NCBI GenBank assembly: GCA_963170185.1
Contig: CAUJGS010000018.1
Coordinates: 1 to 52,522 of the forward strand
DNA from: Bdellovibrionota bacterium
GTDB taxonomy: Bacteria > Bdellovibrionota > Bdellovibrionia > Bdellovibrionales > JAMPXM01
Reading direction: 5' to 3'
Length of the DNA: 52,522 bases
The notes beneath the pieces are model-generated. The model saw only the letters and a list, made by a program, of their open reading frames with translations. It did no database searches and was not told the origin of the DNA. The translations under genes and the position numbers were made by a program. Positions 8,369 to 16,793 of this stretch are shown piece after piece; position 1 is the first letter of the stretch; each line of letters begins with the position of its first letter.

Positions 8369-10332
8369 CTTGCTTGCGCCTTCAAACGAAGCTGAAAGGC
8401 TTCCAGCATCAGCGCGCGAATCTCGTCCGAGCTTCCAACGAAGTGAGCCGCTCCAAGGTTGATCGCCTCGCGCGGCATGCCAAAGACTATGCAGTCTTGC
8501 TGGCTTTGCGCGATACAAAAGTCTCCTCGCGAATGTAGCGACTTCAGGCCAACAGCGCCGTCACGGCCCATGCCCGTCAGCAAAATCGCCATGACACTGG
8601 CATGAGTCTGAGCAACCGATTTGAAAAGATAATCCACGCTCGGGCGGTGACGATTGATCGCCGCCTCGTCGGAAACCTTGAGCACAAATTTGCCGCGCAC
8701 GGGCTCCTGAATGCCGATGTGATAGTCATCCAGCGCCGTGTACAAATGCCCTGGCTTCAAAGCTTCGCCCTCTTGAATCTTGCCCATCTGCAGACTCGAA
8801 ACCGTCTCTAGCCGCTCGGCAAAGGCTGTCGCGAACTTCGCCGAAATATGCTGAGTGACAAGAATCGGCGGACAATCCGGCGGCATCCGAGACAAGAGGC
8901 GCGCCAAGGTTTGCGGCCCCCCTGTGCTGGCGCCGATCACGACAAGGTCCGGTCGGAACGACGGTTTTTCACGCAGATTTTCGACGGAGCGCCCACCGCT
9001 TTCGCCTTGGCTGACACGCAAAAGCTCCTGAAAAGTGTCGCGAATCTCGTTAGCTCGATGCAAGAGATCCGACTTTTCGATGTACTCTTGCGCGGATCTA
9101 CCCAAAAGGCTGACGAGGCTCTGCGCGTCTTCACGACGAACATCACTTACGATCACCACAGGCAGCTTGAGGCCCTTGGTGCGTTCACCATGAAGCCATG
9201 CACCGCCTTCCATTCCCGGCATCTGAAGATCCAACGTGATCAAGTCATACTTGCCGGTCTTCAGTGCCTGAGTCGCTTCGTCCGTGGTTTCCACGGCATC
9301 GCATTCAAACCCGAGGTCCTGAAATACTTTGCTCAGCAATTGCCGCGATGCCCGCGTGTCGTCGACCGCAAGAATTCGCGGCTTGCTTGTCGCAGGCCGC
9401 GCGGCGCCCTGAGGCGGGCTCGCGGCAAGCGTTGAGATACGAAACATACCTGTTTTGGGTGGCTGATTTTCCGAGCTTTCAAAATGATTCAGCGGAAGCA
9501 CCGCCGACGACGCCGGTCTCGCTTTCATGTAAACCGAGTGCCCTCGCGAAGTTACTCCAAAGTCGGGGCCGATTACCGACTCACTGTGCCCGAGCATCAG
9601 ATGCCCGTCCGGCTTCAAGTTTTGCAGAATGTTTTCGACCACTCGCTTCACGCCGTCGGCAGAAAAATAGATCAGAACGTTTCGACAGATGACGACATCA
9701 AACGGTCCGCCGGGATGACGAAGCTGGCTTCGCAGATCGTGCACGCGGAACTGACATCGCGAGCGCACATCCTTGGAGAGAGTGAATAGGTCCTCTGTCT
9801 TACCCGAGCCATAAAGCAAGTGATGCTTGTAGCGGTCGAGATTGAAATTGATCGTGCGCTGATTGTAGATCGCGGTCTCCGCGACTTCGATCGAAATCGG
9901 ATCCACATCCGAACCATATATCCGATAGTCAAATACGGGATGGATTTTGCGAAACTCCTCCATCACAAGCGCAAACGAATACACCTCTTCACCGGTCGAA
10001 CATGCCGCGCACCAAACCTGAAACGGCTCACGACGCCCCGACTCCATCCGTCCAAGCGCCTGCAGCAGCAACTCCTGAAACATGACAAAGTGCGGCCCCT
10101 CGCGAAACCACGCCGTCGTGTGAATCGTCAGCGCCGAGATCAGATTCTTTTTCTCCTCGGGATCCGACTTCACTCGCTCGTAGTACTCATCCCATGTGTC
10201 GCATTCACAGTCCCGCATGCGACGCTCGACATTCGAAAGAATCGAGCCAGAGCGATTGTCGCCCGTTTGCGAAGCGCCCGTCAGCTCTTCGGCAAGTTTT
10301 AAGACTGCGAGTTTTTCTGGTTCGCTGAGCAT
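8365..10332 (-). CDS. CheR-receiver-CheB fusion protein
   Basis: One 655-residue polypeptide carries both chemotaxis adaptation activities. Residues 1-275 form a CheR methyltransferase, with VWCAACSTGEEVYS as the S-adenosylmethionine loop and VICRNVLIYF. A receiver domain spans about 318-437 (ILAVDD, phosphoacceptor D368 in TLDLQMPG, K420). Residues 461-650 form the CheB methylesterase with the catalytic triad S469 (GASTGG), H495 and D591 (GMGRDGA). It should methylate and demethylate receptor glutamates, with the esterase controlled by phosphorylation from CheA. In most genomes CheR and CheB are separate. Its ATG follows the upstream receptor's TAG without a gap, so the two are co-expressed. 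Confidence 0.93.
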   Translation of the reverse strand: MLSEPEKLAVLKLAEELTGASQTGDNRSGSILSNVERRMRDCECDTWDEYYERVKSDPEEKKNLISALTIHTTAWFREGPHFVMFQELLLQALGRMESGRREPFQVWCAACSTGEEVYSFALVMEEFRKIHPVFDYRIYGSDVDPISIEVAETAIYNQRTINFNLDRYKHHLLYGSGKTEDLFTLSKDVRSRCQFRVHDLRSQLRHPGGPFDVVICRNVLIYFSADGVKRVVENILQNLKPDGHLMLGHSESVIGPDFGVTSRGHSVYMKARPASSAVLPLNHFESSENQPPKTGMFRISTLAASPPQGAARPATSKPRILAVDDTRASRQLLSKVFQDLGFECDAVETTDEATQALKTGKYDLITLDLQMPGMEGGAWLHGERTKGLKLPVVIVSDVRREDAQSLVSLLGRSAQEYIEKSDLLHRANEIRDTFQELLRVSQGESGGRSVENLREKPSFRPDLVVIGASTGGPQTLARLLSRMPPDCPPILVTQHISAKFATAFAERLETVSSLQMGKIQEGEALKPGHLYTALDDYHIGIQEPVRGKFVLKVSDEAAINRHRPSVDYLFKSVAQTHASVMAILLTGMGRDGAVGLKSLHSRGDFCIAQSQQDCIVFGMPREAINLGAAHFVGSSDEIRALMLEAFQLRLKAQAS

Positions 10333-12045
10333 CTAGTTACCGGCCTTTTTGAAAGACGGATCATCCGCAGAAATCGCACGCGTTGGACGCTGCCCCCCAA
10401 CAGAGATCACTTTCTCGGCCTCTCCGGCCTCCACCTTCTGGAACTTTCGTTTGTCGGAAAGCTTCGTGGTTTTGCGTTCGATAGTTACGACTTTGTTTAA
10501 AATCTCGCTGCCAGCGGCGGCGGTTCCCGATCCGCTTCGACCAATAGCCCCATCACGTCGATCTTCTCGAACGAATCGCCGGATTCCCGTGGTCACTTCA
10601 CGGATCTTCGCGCTCAACTCAAAAACCAAGTCCGCGATTTGGTGAACCTCATCCGAACCACGTTTGTTTTCGATGGCCCCGAGATTCACCTGCTCCATCG
10701 CACGCGCCGTCTGCTCAATGCCGCCGGCCTGTTCCGTGGTCGCGTGAGCGACTTGATCCACTTTCGAAGAAATCACTCCAAGCTTCGTCGCAAGGTCACT
10801 GAACTTGGAAAGCGCATCTTGACTGACGTCTTTTCCATCCCGAACTTTTTCGTTCACCGAACCGACGATCCGCGAAACACGCTCGGCGCTCTGCCCAAGC
10901 AGTTGGTCGATTTCACGAGCGGCATCACCGCTCATCATCGCAAGCTTTCCGACCTCTTCCGCAACGACCGAGAAACCGCGGCCGTACTGCCCGGCGCGAG
11001 CTGCCTCGATCGACGCATTGAAGGAAAGAAGCTGGGTTTTAAAGACGATATCGTTGATAACTTGAGTTTTGCCTTGGATCTGACCCAAGATCTCCTCGAA
11101 GCTCTCGATCTGGCGATTGGTTTCTTCAATCGTTTGCATCGAACGCTCAAGCTTTTGCATGATCTCACGACCGCTGCTTGCCTCGACATCCATTTCCGAT
11201 GTCAGCACCTGCACTTCACGAACGCGCTTTTCTGTTTCCGCGAGCATCGATCGAATCTGGGTGATCGACGACGACGTCTGTTGGATCGCGGCGGATTGTT
11301 GACTTGATGCCGTCGACATCAGTTCAGACGCCGTTCTCAAGCGCTCCGAACTCTTCTCGTTTTGCTCGGAAAGCGAATAGAGACTGTGGATATACCCGAT
11401 GAGATCGCGATTGATGCGTCTCGCCGCAGCCCAAAAGACAGAAATCGGAATCACCAGAAGCGCGATGATGATCGGAACAAACAAAAGCGCAAGCCCCTGC
11501 AAACGATGCAGAAGCTCACGCTCGGACTGCGCCAAAACACGGCTACGAATTTCGCCGTAGCCCTTGCTGTGCTCTTGGAACTCGGCCGTGAAGCTTGAGA
11601 TCGCTTCACCTGCGTGTTTCACTTTGCCGGCGACGTGCATCTCGGCGTGCGCGCGTGCGCGCGTCTCTGACTCTTGAAGCTTGTCACGGAATAGGCCGAT
11701 CTCAGCGGCGACTCCCGCCCGATTGAGCTTTCGCTGCTGGTTGTACATGGTCTCAAGGTTCTTAGAAACCCGCCCCGAGAGTTCTACGATCTCTTCCAAG
11801 TACGTTTTCGCCTTGTCCGTTTTGTCGATGTACAAGAGACGATAGTTCGCATCGATCCGCTCGAGAAGCACACGTGTTTCATATAGCGCTTCGCGATTGA
11901 CGTTGTATTCTTGAATGCTCGTACCCAATGGATCCTTCGCATCAAAGATCACGTAAAACCCGATGCCGATGAGAACAAACATCGAAACACCGAGCAGCAA
12001 CAATGTTTTAACAATTTGCGCTCGAATAGAACCCTTTGCCTGCAT
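10333..12045 (-). CDS. Methyl-accepting chemotaxis protein, transmembrane
   Basis: This is a membrane chemoreceptor. After a short cytoplasmic head come a first membrane helix (TLLLLGVSMFVLIGIGFYVI), a helical periplasmic region of about 150 residues like a four-helix-bundle sensor, a second membrane helix (LALLFVPIIIALLVIPI) and a long cytoplasmic coiled coil. The signalling tip is FNASIEAARAGQYGRGFSVV. No convincing HAMP domain is visible. The chosen ATG (12045) is preceded by AAAGG at 7 bases; an ATG at 12075 has AGGA only 2 bases away. The Lys/Arg-rich C-terminal tail has no pentapeptide for CheR/CheB docking. The ligand is unknown. Confidence 0.92.
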   Translation of the reverse strand: MQAKGSIRAQIVKTLLLLGVSMFVLIGIGFYVIFDAKDPLGTSIQEYNVNREALYETRVLLERIDANYRLLYIDKTDKAKTYLEEIVELSGRVSKNLETMYNQQRKLNRAGVAAEIGLFRDKLQESETRARAHAEMHVAGKVKHAGEAISSFTAEFQEHSKGYGEIRSRVLAQSERELLHRLQGLALLFVPIIIALLVIPISVFWAAARRINRDLIGYIHSLYSLSEQNEKSSERLRTASELMSTASSQQSAAIQQTSSSITQIRSMLAETEKRVREVQVLTSEMDVEASSGREIMQKLERSMQTIEETNRQIESFEEILGQIQGKTQVINDIVFKTQLLSFNASIEAARAGQYGRGFSVVAEEVGKLAMMSGDAAREIDQLLGQSAERVSRIVGSVNEKVRDGKDVSQDALSKFSDLATKLGVISSKVDQVAHATTEQAGGIEQTARAMEQVNLGAIENKRGSDEVHQIADLVFELSAKIREVTTGIRRFVREDRRDGAIGRSGSGTAAAGSEILNKVVTIERKTTKLSDKRKFQKVEAGEAEKVISVGGQRPTRAISADDPSFKKAGN

Positions 12046-12237
12046 GATCGGACCTTTCATGGCGTACACACTCATTTCCTAATCGGAATCTGTTAGAGGT
12101 TTTGTGAGACACCGACGCTGAAACTCGACCCTCTCAACCTGGTCTTTAGCCCCACTCCCTCGGGCTTCGACGCGGTTATGAAAACCTGAAAAATTTCGTT
12201 TGAGTCCGCGCCCTAGAGGAAACACTCTATGCTTGAG

Positions 12238-12274
12238 CCCGACCAACTTGGGGAGCCCCGACCAACTTGAGGAG
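12238..12274 (+). repeat. Two 18-bp direct repeats with the receptor's RBS
   Basis: CCCGACCAACTTGGGGAG (12238-12255) recurs as CCCGACCAACTTGAGGAG (12257-12274), with one mismatch and a 19-bp period. The second copy ends in AGGAG, the Shine-Dalgarno sequence for the GTG start at 12282. The first copy carries GGGGAG. It looks like a tandem duplication of the ribosome-binding region. Confidence 0.75.
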
Positions 12275-12281
12275 TTTTGAC

Positions 12282-14384
12282 GTGCGTCTTTCAAAGATTT
12301 TCATCGCGTATTTGATCGCATTTCCCATCACGCTTTTTGCGGCGAGCCAGACCTTGGCTCAGGCCTCAACCGAAGGAATCAATCTCGACCAAGTCAATCT
12401 GACGGATCTTCTCGATATTCAAATCGAGTCCGCGTCGAAGCAGGCCGAGCCGCTTTCCGAAGCGCCGGTGCCGATGACCGTCATCACGGCCGACATGATC
12501 AAACAAAGCGGCGTGCGCACTTTAAAGGACGCGCTTATTCTTTTTGTTCCCGGCTACACGGAGAGCGAAGACCGCAACGAGGTCGTATTCTCAACTCGCG
12601 GGATCTACGCGACGTCGCAACAAAAAGTTCTGGTGATGGTCAACGGTCACCGCTTGAACTCTCGGTCCTACCTCACAGCGGTACCGGGATTTGGCATCGC
12701 TCTTCACAACATCGATCGCATCGAAATTCTTCGCGGCCCCGGTTCCTCTCTCTATGGAAACGTCGCACTCTCCGGCGTCGTGAATCTCATCACCAAAAAA
12801 GGTAAAGACTTTAACGCGAACTCCATCGAGTACGGCGCCGGCAACAATGGACAAAATCGTCTACGCATGATGACCGGTTCCGGGGGACAAGACTGGGACG
12901 TCCTTGCTTGGGGCCAATACTACAATGCCACTGGCCAAATCCACACTCTCAACGGCTCGGAACCTTACAACCCTGGGAAAACCGGCGAAATCCGCATCGA
13001 TGGCGCCAACAACCGTAGCTCGCACGACTTCGGTTTCACCTACAGAAAAGACAAATGGACCTTCTTCGGCGCCTCTCGCCAAGGTTACGATATCGAACCT
13101 TATGGCGGAGCCGGCGCGACTTACGACTACAACCGCTTCCGTACCTTTCTCGGAGCCGGCCCCGGACTCGGACTTGCTCAACAGCATCTCGGGGTGAAGT
13201 TCGAAGACGGCAACGGCGCGAGCGGCTGGAGCTACAGCTTCAACCCATACTTCGATCGCACGGAAGTGGCTGGCATTCTCGCAGGCGCTGGCAACAACGG
13301 AACTATCATCTCTTGGCAGGATCAGAACATCGGGTTCGTCGCTCAAGCAGGTCGCGACTATCAGAGTGCGTGGGGAACTGGGCACGTTTTGTTTGGCGCA
13401 CAGGCCGATGTTTTTGATCTCACGGAAAGCGCGATGATCGCGATCACCGCTGGTGAAATCGGCGCACCTGCCGACACGACGGCCAATCGTCTCCTGCGAC
13501 TCGGTGGCGAAGGCATCTACTCGCTCTTCATTCAGGACAAACACAAGTTCAATTCTCAGTGGATCCTCAACGGCGGTGGTCGCTACGACTACAAAACTCG
13601 CCTCAAAGGAGACAAACAGGAAAAGTTCAGCCCTCGCCTTGCTCTGATCCACTTGCCCAACGACACCTGGGAGTACAAGGCCTCTTACTCGCAATCTTTC
13701 GTCGACGGGCCTTACTGGTATCGCTACAACCAAGGCCTTCCCGCGTTTGGCGGTTCAGAAAATCTTCAGCCAGAAATTCTCGAAGCCTTCCAGCTTCAAA
13801 CAGTGTGGAAGTCGTCCGACAAGCGCATCCGAAACGCCACGACGCTCTACTACCAAATCGGAACCAACCTAGTTGTAAACAAGGCGACCGCCGCGGGGAC
13901 TCCGGCAGATCCGAAGTATATCAACTCAGGAAAAATCGAGTCCGCCGGTTTGGAAAACGAGTTCCAATGGAACGACAACCACTATCAACTGGTATGGACG
14001 CTCCAATATGCAAATGCGATCGCGACAGCTGACTACCAACGCTTCGACGGCAAGTTTGCACACGTTCCACAACTCACGTCGACATTCGTCTTCAACTACC
14101 TCTTCTCGAAAACTCTGACGGCCAACCTGTCGGTGGTTCATATCGGCGAACAGGTGTTTAACAAAGGCACACCGGCAGCCCCGAACGCCGAAACAGTTGA
14201 AGCCGCGACCTTGATTCACCTTGGCGGGAGAATGGAAAACATCCTAGGCAGCGGTGTCTTCCTCGATGGACGAGTCTACAACGTGCTCGACACGCAGCAC
14301 TTCCAGGGTGGACAAAGCGCCACACAGATTCCGTTCCGTCAGCCAGGCCGCTGGTTCCTCGCGAGCCTCGGAGCTGAGTTCTAA
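12282..14384 (+). CDS. TonB-dependent outer-membrane receptor
   Basis: The product of about 700 residues has a signal peptide (hydrophobic, ending near SQTLAQA) and a plug domain: VPMTVITADMI, FVPGYTESED, and the IEILRGPGSSLYGNVALSG motif. A long aromatic-rich beta barrel follows and ends in Phe. Such receptors import scarce ligands (siderophores, cobalamin, oligosaccharides) using TonB energy. The ligand cannot be told; the plug is of the general BtuB/FepA type. The GTG start at 12282 is chosen because AGGAG lies 7 bases before it; an in-frame TTG at 12267 overlaps that site. Receptors of this type are uncommon inside chemotaxis clusters, and a sensing role is possible but unproven. Confidence 0.93.
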   Translation: MRLSKIFIAYLIAFPITLFAASQTLAQASTEGINLDQVNLTDLLDIQIESASKQAEPLSEAPVPMTVITADMIKQSGVRTLKDALILFVPGYTESEDRNEVVFSTRGIYATSQQKVLVMVNGHRLNSRSYLTAVPGFGIALHNIDRIEILRGPGSSLYGNVALSGVVNLITKKGKDFNANSIEYGAGNNGQNRLRMMTGSGGQDWDVLAWGQYYNATGQIHTLNGSEPYNPGKTGEIRIDGANNRSSHDFGFTYRKDKWTFFGASRQGYDIEPYGGAGATYDYNRFRTFLGAGPGLGLAQQHLGVKFEDGNGASGWSYSFNPYFDRTEVAGILAGAGNNGTIISWQDQNIGFVAQAGRDYQSAWGTGHVLFGAQADVFDLTESAMIAITAGEIGAPADTTANRLLRLGGEGIYSLFIQDKHKFNSQWILNGGGRYDYKTRLKGDKQEKFSPRLALIHLPNDTWEYKASYSQSFVDGPYWYRYNQGLPAFGGSENLQPEILEAFQLQTVWKSSDKRIRNATTLYYQIGTNLVVNKATAAGTPADPKYINSGKIESAGLENEFQWNDNHYQLVWTLQYANAIATADYQRFDGKFAHVPQLTSTFVFNYLFSKTLTANLSVVHIGEQVFNKGTPAAPNAETVEAATLIHLGGRMENILGSGVFLDGRVYNVLDTQHFQGGQSATQIPFRQPGRWFLASLGAEF

Positions 14385-14407
14385 GACTGCTCTCGAAACG
14401 ATCTTGG

Positions 14408-14442
14408 AAAAAAAAGCGCGGGATAAAACCCGCGCTTTTTTT
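14408..14442. terminator. Bidirectional rho-independent terminator
   Basis: A perfect 7-bp GC stem (GCGCGGG 14416-14422 with CCCGCGC 14429-14435) and 6-base loop ATAAAA is flanked by an A-run on the left and a T-run on the right. It can therefore stop both the TonB receptor transcript and the convergent ankyrin/receptor transcript. Confidence 0.92.
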
Positions 14443-14452
14443 ATATTTAGAA

Positions 14453-15127
14453 TTATTGAGCGCCTTTGGATTTCAACAAGTCGATGACCGTGGCATGCCC
14501 CTTAAGGCTCGCCATTCCCATGGCCGTCAGGCCATTTGCCGCTTTCAAGTTCAGGTTTGCACCGCGGCTCACAAGCAAGTTCACAACGTCCATATGACCA
14601 TCCATCGCAGCCATAGCAAGCGCTGTCATACCTTGCTCGGACTGATTGTCGAGCTTGGCATCCGCCTCAAGAAGCAATCGGACGATTTCGATATGTCCTC
14701 GTTTGGCAGCCGCCATCAACGATGTCGTGCCAGTGATGTCTTTGGCATTCACATCCACTTTCTTGGATGCCAGCAGAAGCTTCACTACCTCGACGTGCCC
14801 TTGCAGCGAAGCCAACATTAAAGAGGTCAACCCCTTCTCTGTCGCCGCATTCAGATTCACGCCGGCATCAGCCAAAGTTCGAACCTGGCCGATATCCCCT
14901 TGCATGGAAAACTTAATGAGTTCCTTTTCTCGAGCCTTGGACTCATCCGCCAGAAGCGTCGCTGGAGTTAGAACGACTTGGCCGACAACGACCGCTCCGG
15001 ACAGTGCGCTAAGAAAGAACCGTTTATAATAAACCAATGTTGTAGGTCTCAACCCTCTGCTCCTGGACGCAATAACTGTCGTCTCCCCGAAGATTAAAGA
15101 TGAGAGCGCCTTTCGGCAATCTCTCAT
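14453..15127 (-). CDS. Exported ankyrin-repeat protein
   Basis: The 224-residue protein has an N-terminal hydrophobic segment (FFLSALSGAVVVGQVVL, about 37-53) that looks like a signal peptide, then five ankyrin repeats with the usual GLTSLMLASLQGHVEVVKLL pattern. Ankyrin repeats bind partner proteins. The ATG overlaps the stop of the upstream chemoreceptor (ATGA), which suggests coupled translation and joint work with that receptor. The signal segment is preceded by an unusually long stretch of about 35 residues; a TTG nearer to it (codon before VYYKRFF) could be the true start, but its Shine-Dalgarno is weak. If exported, it may contact the receptor's periplasmic domain; this is inference. 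Confidence 0.87.
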   Translation of the reverse strand: MRDCRKALSSLIFGETTVIASRSRGLRPTTLVYYKRFFLSALSGAVVVGQVVLTPATLLADESKAREKELIKFSMQGDIGQVRTLADAGVNLNAATEKGLTSLMLASLQGHVEVVKLLLASKKVDVNAKDITGTTSLMAAAKRGHIEIVRLLLEADAKLDNQSEQGMTALAMAAMDGHMDVVNLLVSRGANLNLKAANGLTAMGMASLKGHATVIDLLKSKGAQ

Positions 15128-16704
15128 GCGGAGTTCCGACGCGATTCTCTCTTAATATGCTTTACTGATCCGGAATTACCCTGGATAGCCGTCTTAATTT
15201 CCTTGAAGCCGACCTCACCATTTAACAATACGTCTAGGCTCTGAATAGTCGTGGCGAGACTTCTCGACTGGTCCTGAAGCGAGTCCGAAAGCTTTTGGAT
15301 GTTGTGAGCCATCATATCCGTCTGGTTCGACGAGTCCTTCATTTCCGACATCGCCCGGCTAACCTGCTGAATTCCGGCTTCCTGTTCGGCCGCCGCACTC
15401 GTGATCGAATCCACCATCGTACGCGCTTCGCCAGTACGATGCGTGATGCTTTCAAACACGCTCGCACACTTCAACGACATCTGGTTGGCCGAATCGACCT
15501 TGTACTTGGTCGATTCCACGATTTGGGCCACCTTGCGAGTACTCTGATCAAGGAGCTTCCCGATCTCGTGAGCCGCCACGCCACTGACTTCCGCAAGCTT
15601 CCCGACCTCCGCAGCGACAACCGAGAACCCTCGACCGTGCTGCCCCGCCCGCGCCGCTTCGATCGAAGCGTTGAACGAAAGGAGCTGTGTCTTAAACACG
15701 ATATCGTTAATGACGTTTGTTTTATTACGGATCATCGAAACGACCCGATTCACTTCTTCCAGCTCCCCATACGCGCGATCGATATCCAACATCGCGACAC
15801 GGAGCTCATCGATAACCTTTTGCCCACTGGAAGCTTCGTTATAACTCTCTTCCGACGATCGCAGAGCGGCTGACGAGTTCTCGACCGTGTGACCAAGCAT
15901 GCTCTTGATTTCATCCATGCTGCTAACCGTCTCGGTGACGGCGGCCGCCTGTTCGGTCGATGCCGATGCCAACCGCGACGAAGAGTCCGATGCCGCCGAC
16001 GAAATGTCCAAAACCTGGGTCATCGCAAGGTTGAGTTTCGTGGAAACCTCTTTCAGGCGATAAATCACCCGACGCATCATCGCGAAAAACATGCCGACAA
16101 ACGGAATGCCCAACAAGATCATAACAAAACCGGCCATCACAAGACTCTCGCCGCCTTTATTGACGACTAGAACCGAATTACCCAATTGCTCGTGCTTTTT
16201 GACTTTTAATGCGGCCGACTCGTCTGACACTTTCGCAAGTTCCGTCAGGTTCTTCTGCAACTTGGTTTGCACGGACGTCGCACTCTCAAGACCGGCGACC
16301 ACGCTGCTTAGCGACTCAAACATCACGCCATAGGCCGCGCTGTAACGTTTCTTCGCTTCGGCGATTTGCACACTCTCCGCCTCAGTTAAAGTCGGAGAGG
16401 CTTCGACCCCTGCGAATGCCGCCTGCACATTTTTGTTGGCACTTTCAAGATCGGAGATTCCTTCCATACCTGCGGAGATCCCGTTATGCGCCCCAACTTC
16501 CTGCACTCGAGCAATGGCCAACGTTAACTTTTCGATACTCGCAATGACAGGTATCTGATTCTCCACGATGTTGAGCATCGTTTTTTCGTTCTGTCTCGAT
16601 ATCATGAGAATGACGGCGAAGTAGATCAGGAATCCGAAAAAGCCGATACCCAGCATGGAATACAGCTGCTTATCGACACTCAATTTCGCAAAGATTCGTC
16701 TCAC
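15124..16704 (-). CDS. Methyl-accepting chemotaxis protein, transmembrane
   Basis: This 526-residue chemoreceptor has one membrane helix near the N-terminus (LGIGFFGFLIYFAVILMI), a helical periplasmic region, a second membrane helix (SLVMAGFVMILLGIPFVGMFF) and a cytoplasmic signalling domain with tip FNASIEAARAGQHGRGFSVV. The tip and the preceding VINDIVFKTQLLS are nearly identical to those of the receptor at 10333-12045, so the two probably share one signalling array. Translation starts at GTG 16704, with GGGAG 7 bases upstream. It lies 89 bp after the STAS-CheX gene and overlaps the ankyrin gene by 4 bp. The ligand is unknown. Confidence 0.92.
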   Translation of the reverse strand: MRRIFAKLSVDKQLYSMLGIGFFGFLIYFAVILMISRQNEKTMLNIVENQIPVIASIEKLTLAIARVQEVGAHNGISAGMEGISDLESANKNVQAAFAGVEASPTLTEAESVQIAEAKKRYSAAYGVMFESLSSVVAGLESATSVQTKLQKNLTELAKVSDESAALKVKKHEQLGNSVLVVNKGGESLVMAGFVMILLGIPFVGMFFAMMRRVIYRLKEVSTKLNLAMTQVLDISSAASDSSSRLASASTEQAAAVTETVSSMDEIKSMLGHTVENSSAALRSSEESYNEASSGQKVIDELRVAMLDIDRAYGELEEVNRVVSMIRNKTNVINDIVFKTQLLSFNASIEAARAGQHGRGFSVVAAEVGKLAEVSGVAAHEIGKLLDQSTRKVAQIVESTKYKVDSANQMSLKCASVFESITHRTGEARTMVDSITSAAAEQEAGIQQVSRAMSEMKDSSNQTDMMAHNIQKLSDSLQDQSRSLATTIQSLDVLLNGEVGFKEIKTAIQGNSGSVKHIKRESRRNSA

Positions 16705-16793
16705 GTTAGACTCCCGGAATCAGATGATAGCTCTAAGAAAATATTAGAGTTTCCTAGAAACATTTCGGCTGATTCTGAGACTGACTTAACGGC

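Noticed and set aside
12861-13733. Open frame of 290 codons on the minus strand inside the TonB receptor
   Set aside because: It is Val/Ala/Arg-rich antisense to a convincing beta-barrel gene, without a ribosome-binding site or domain.
14453-15127. Ankyrin protein as a eukaryote-like effector gained by transfer
   Set aside because: Ankyrin repeats are common in bacteria, codon use matches neighbours, and coupling to a chemoreceptor gives a simpler explanation.
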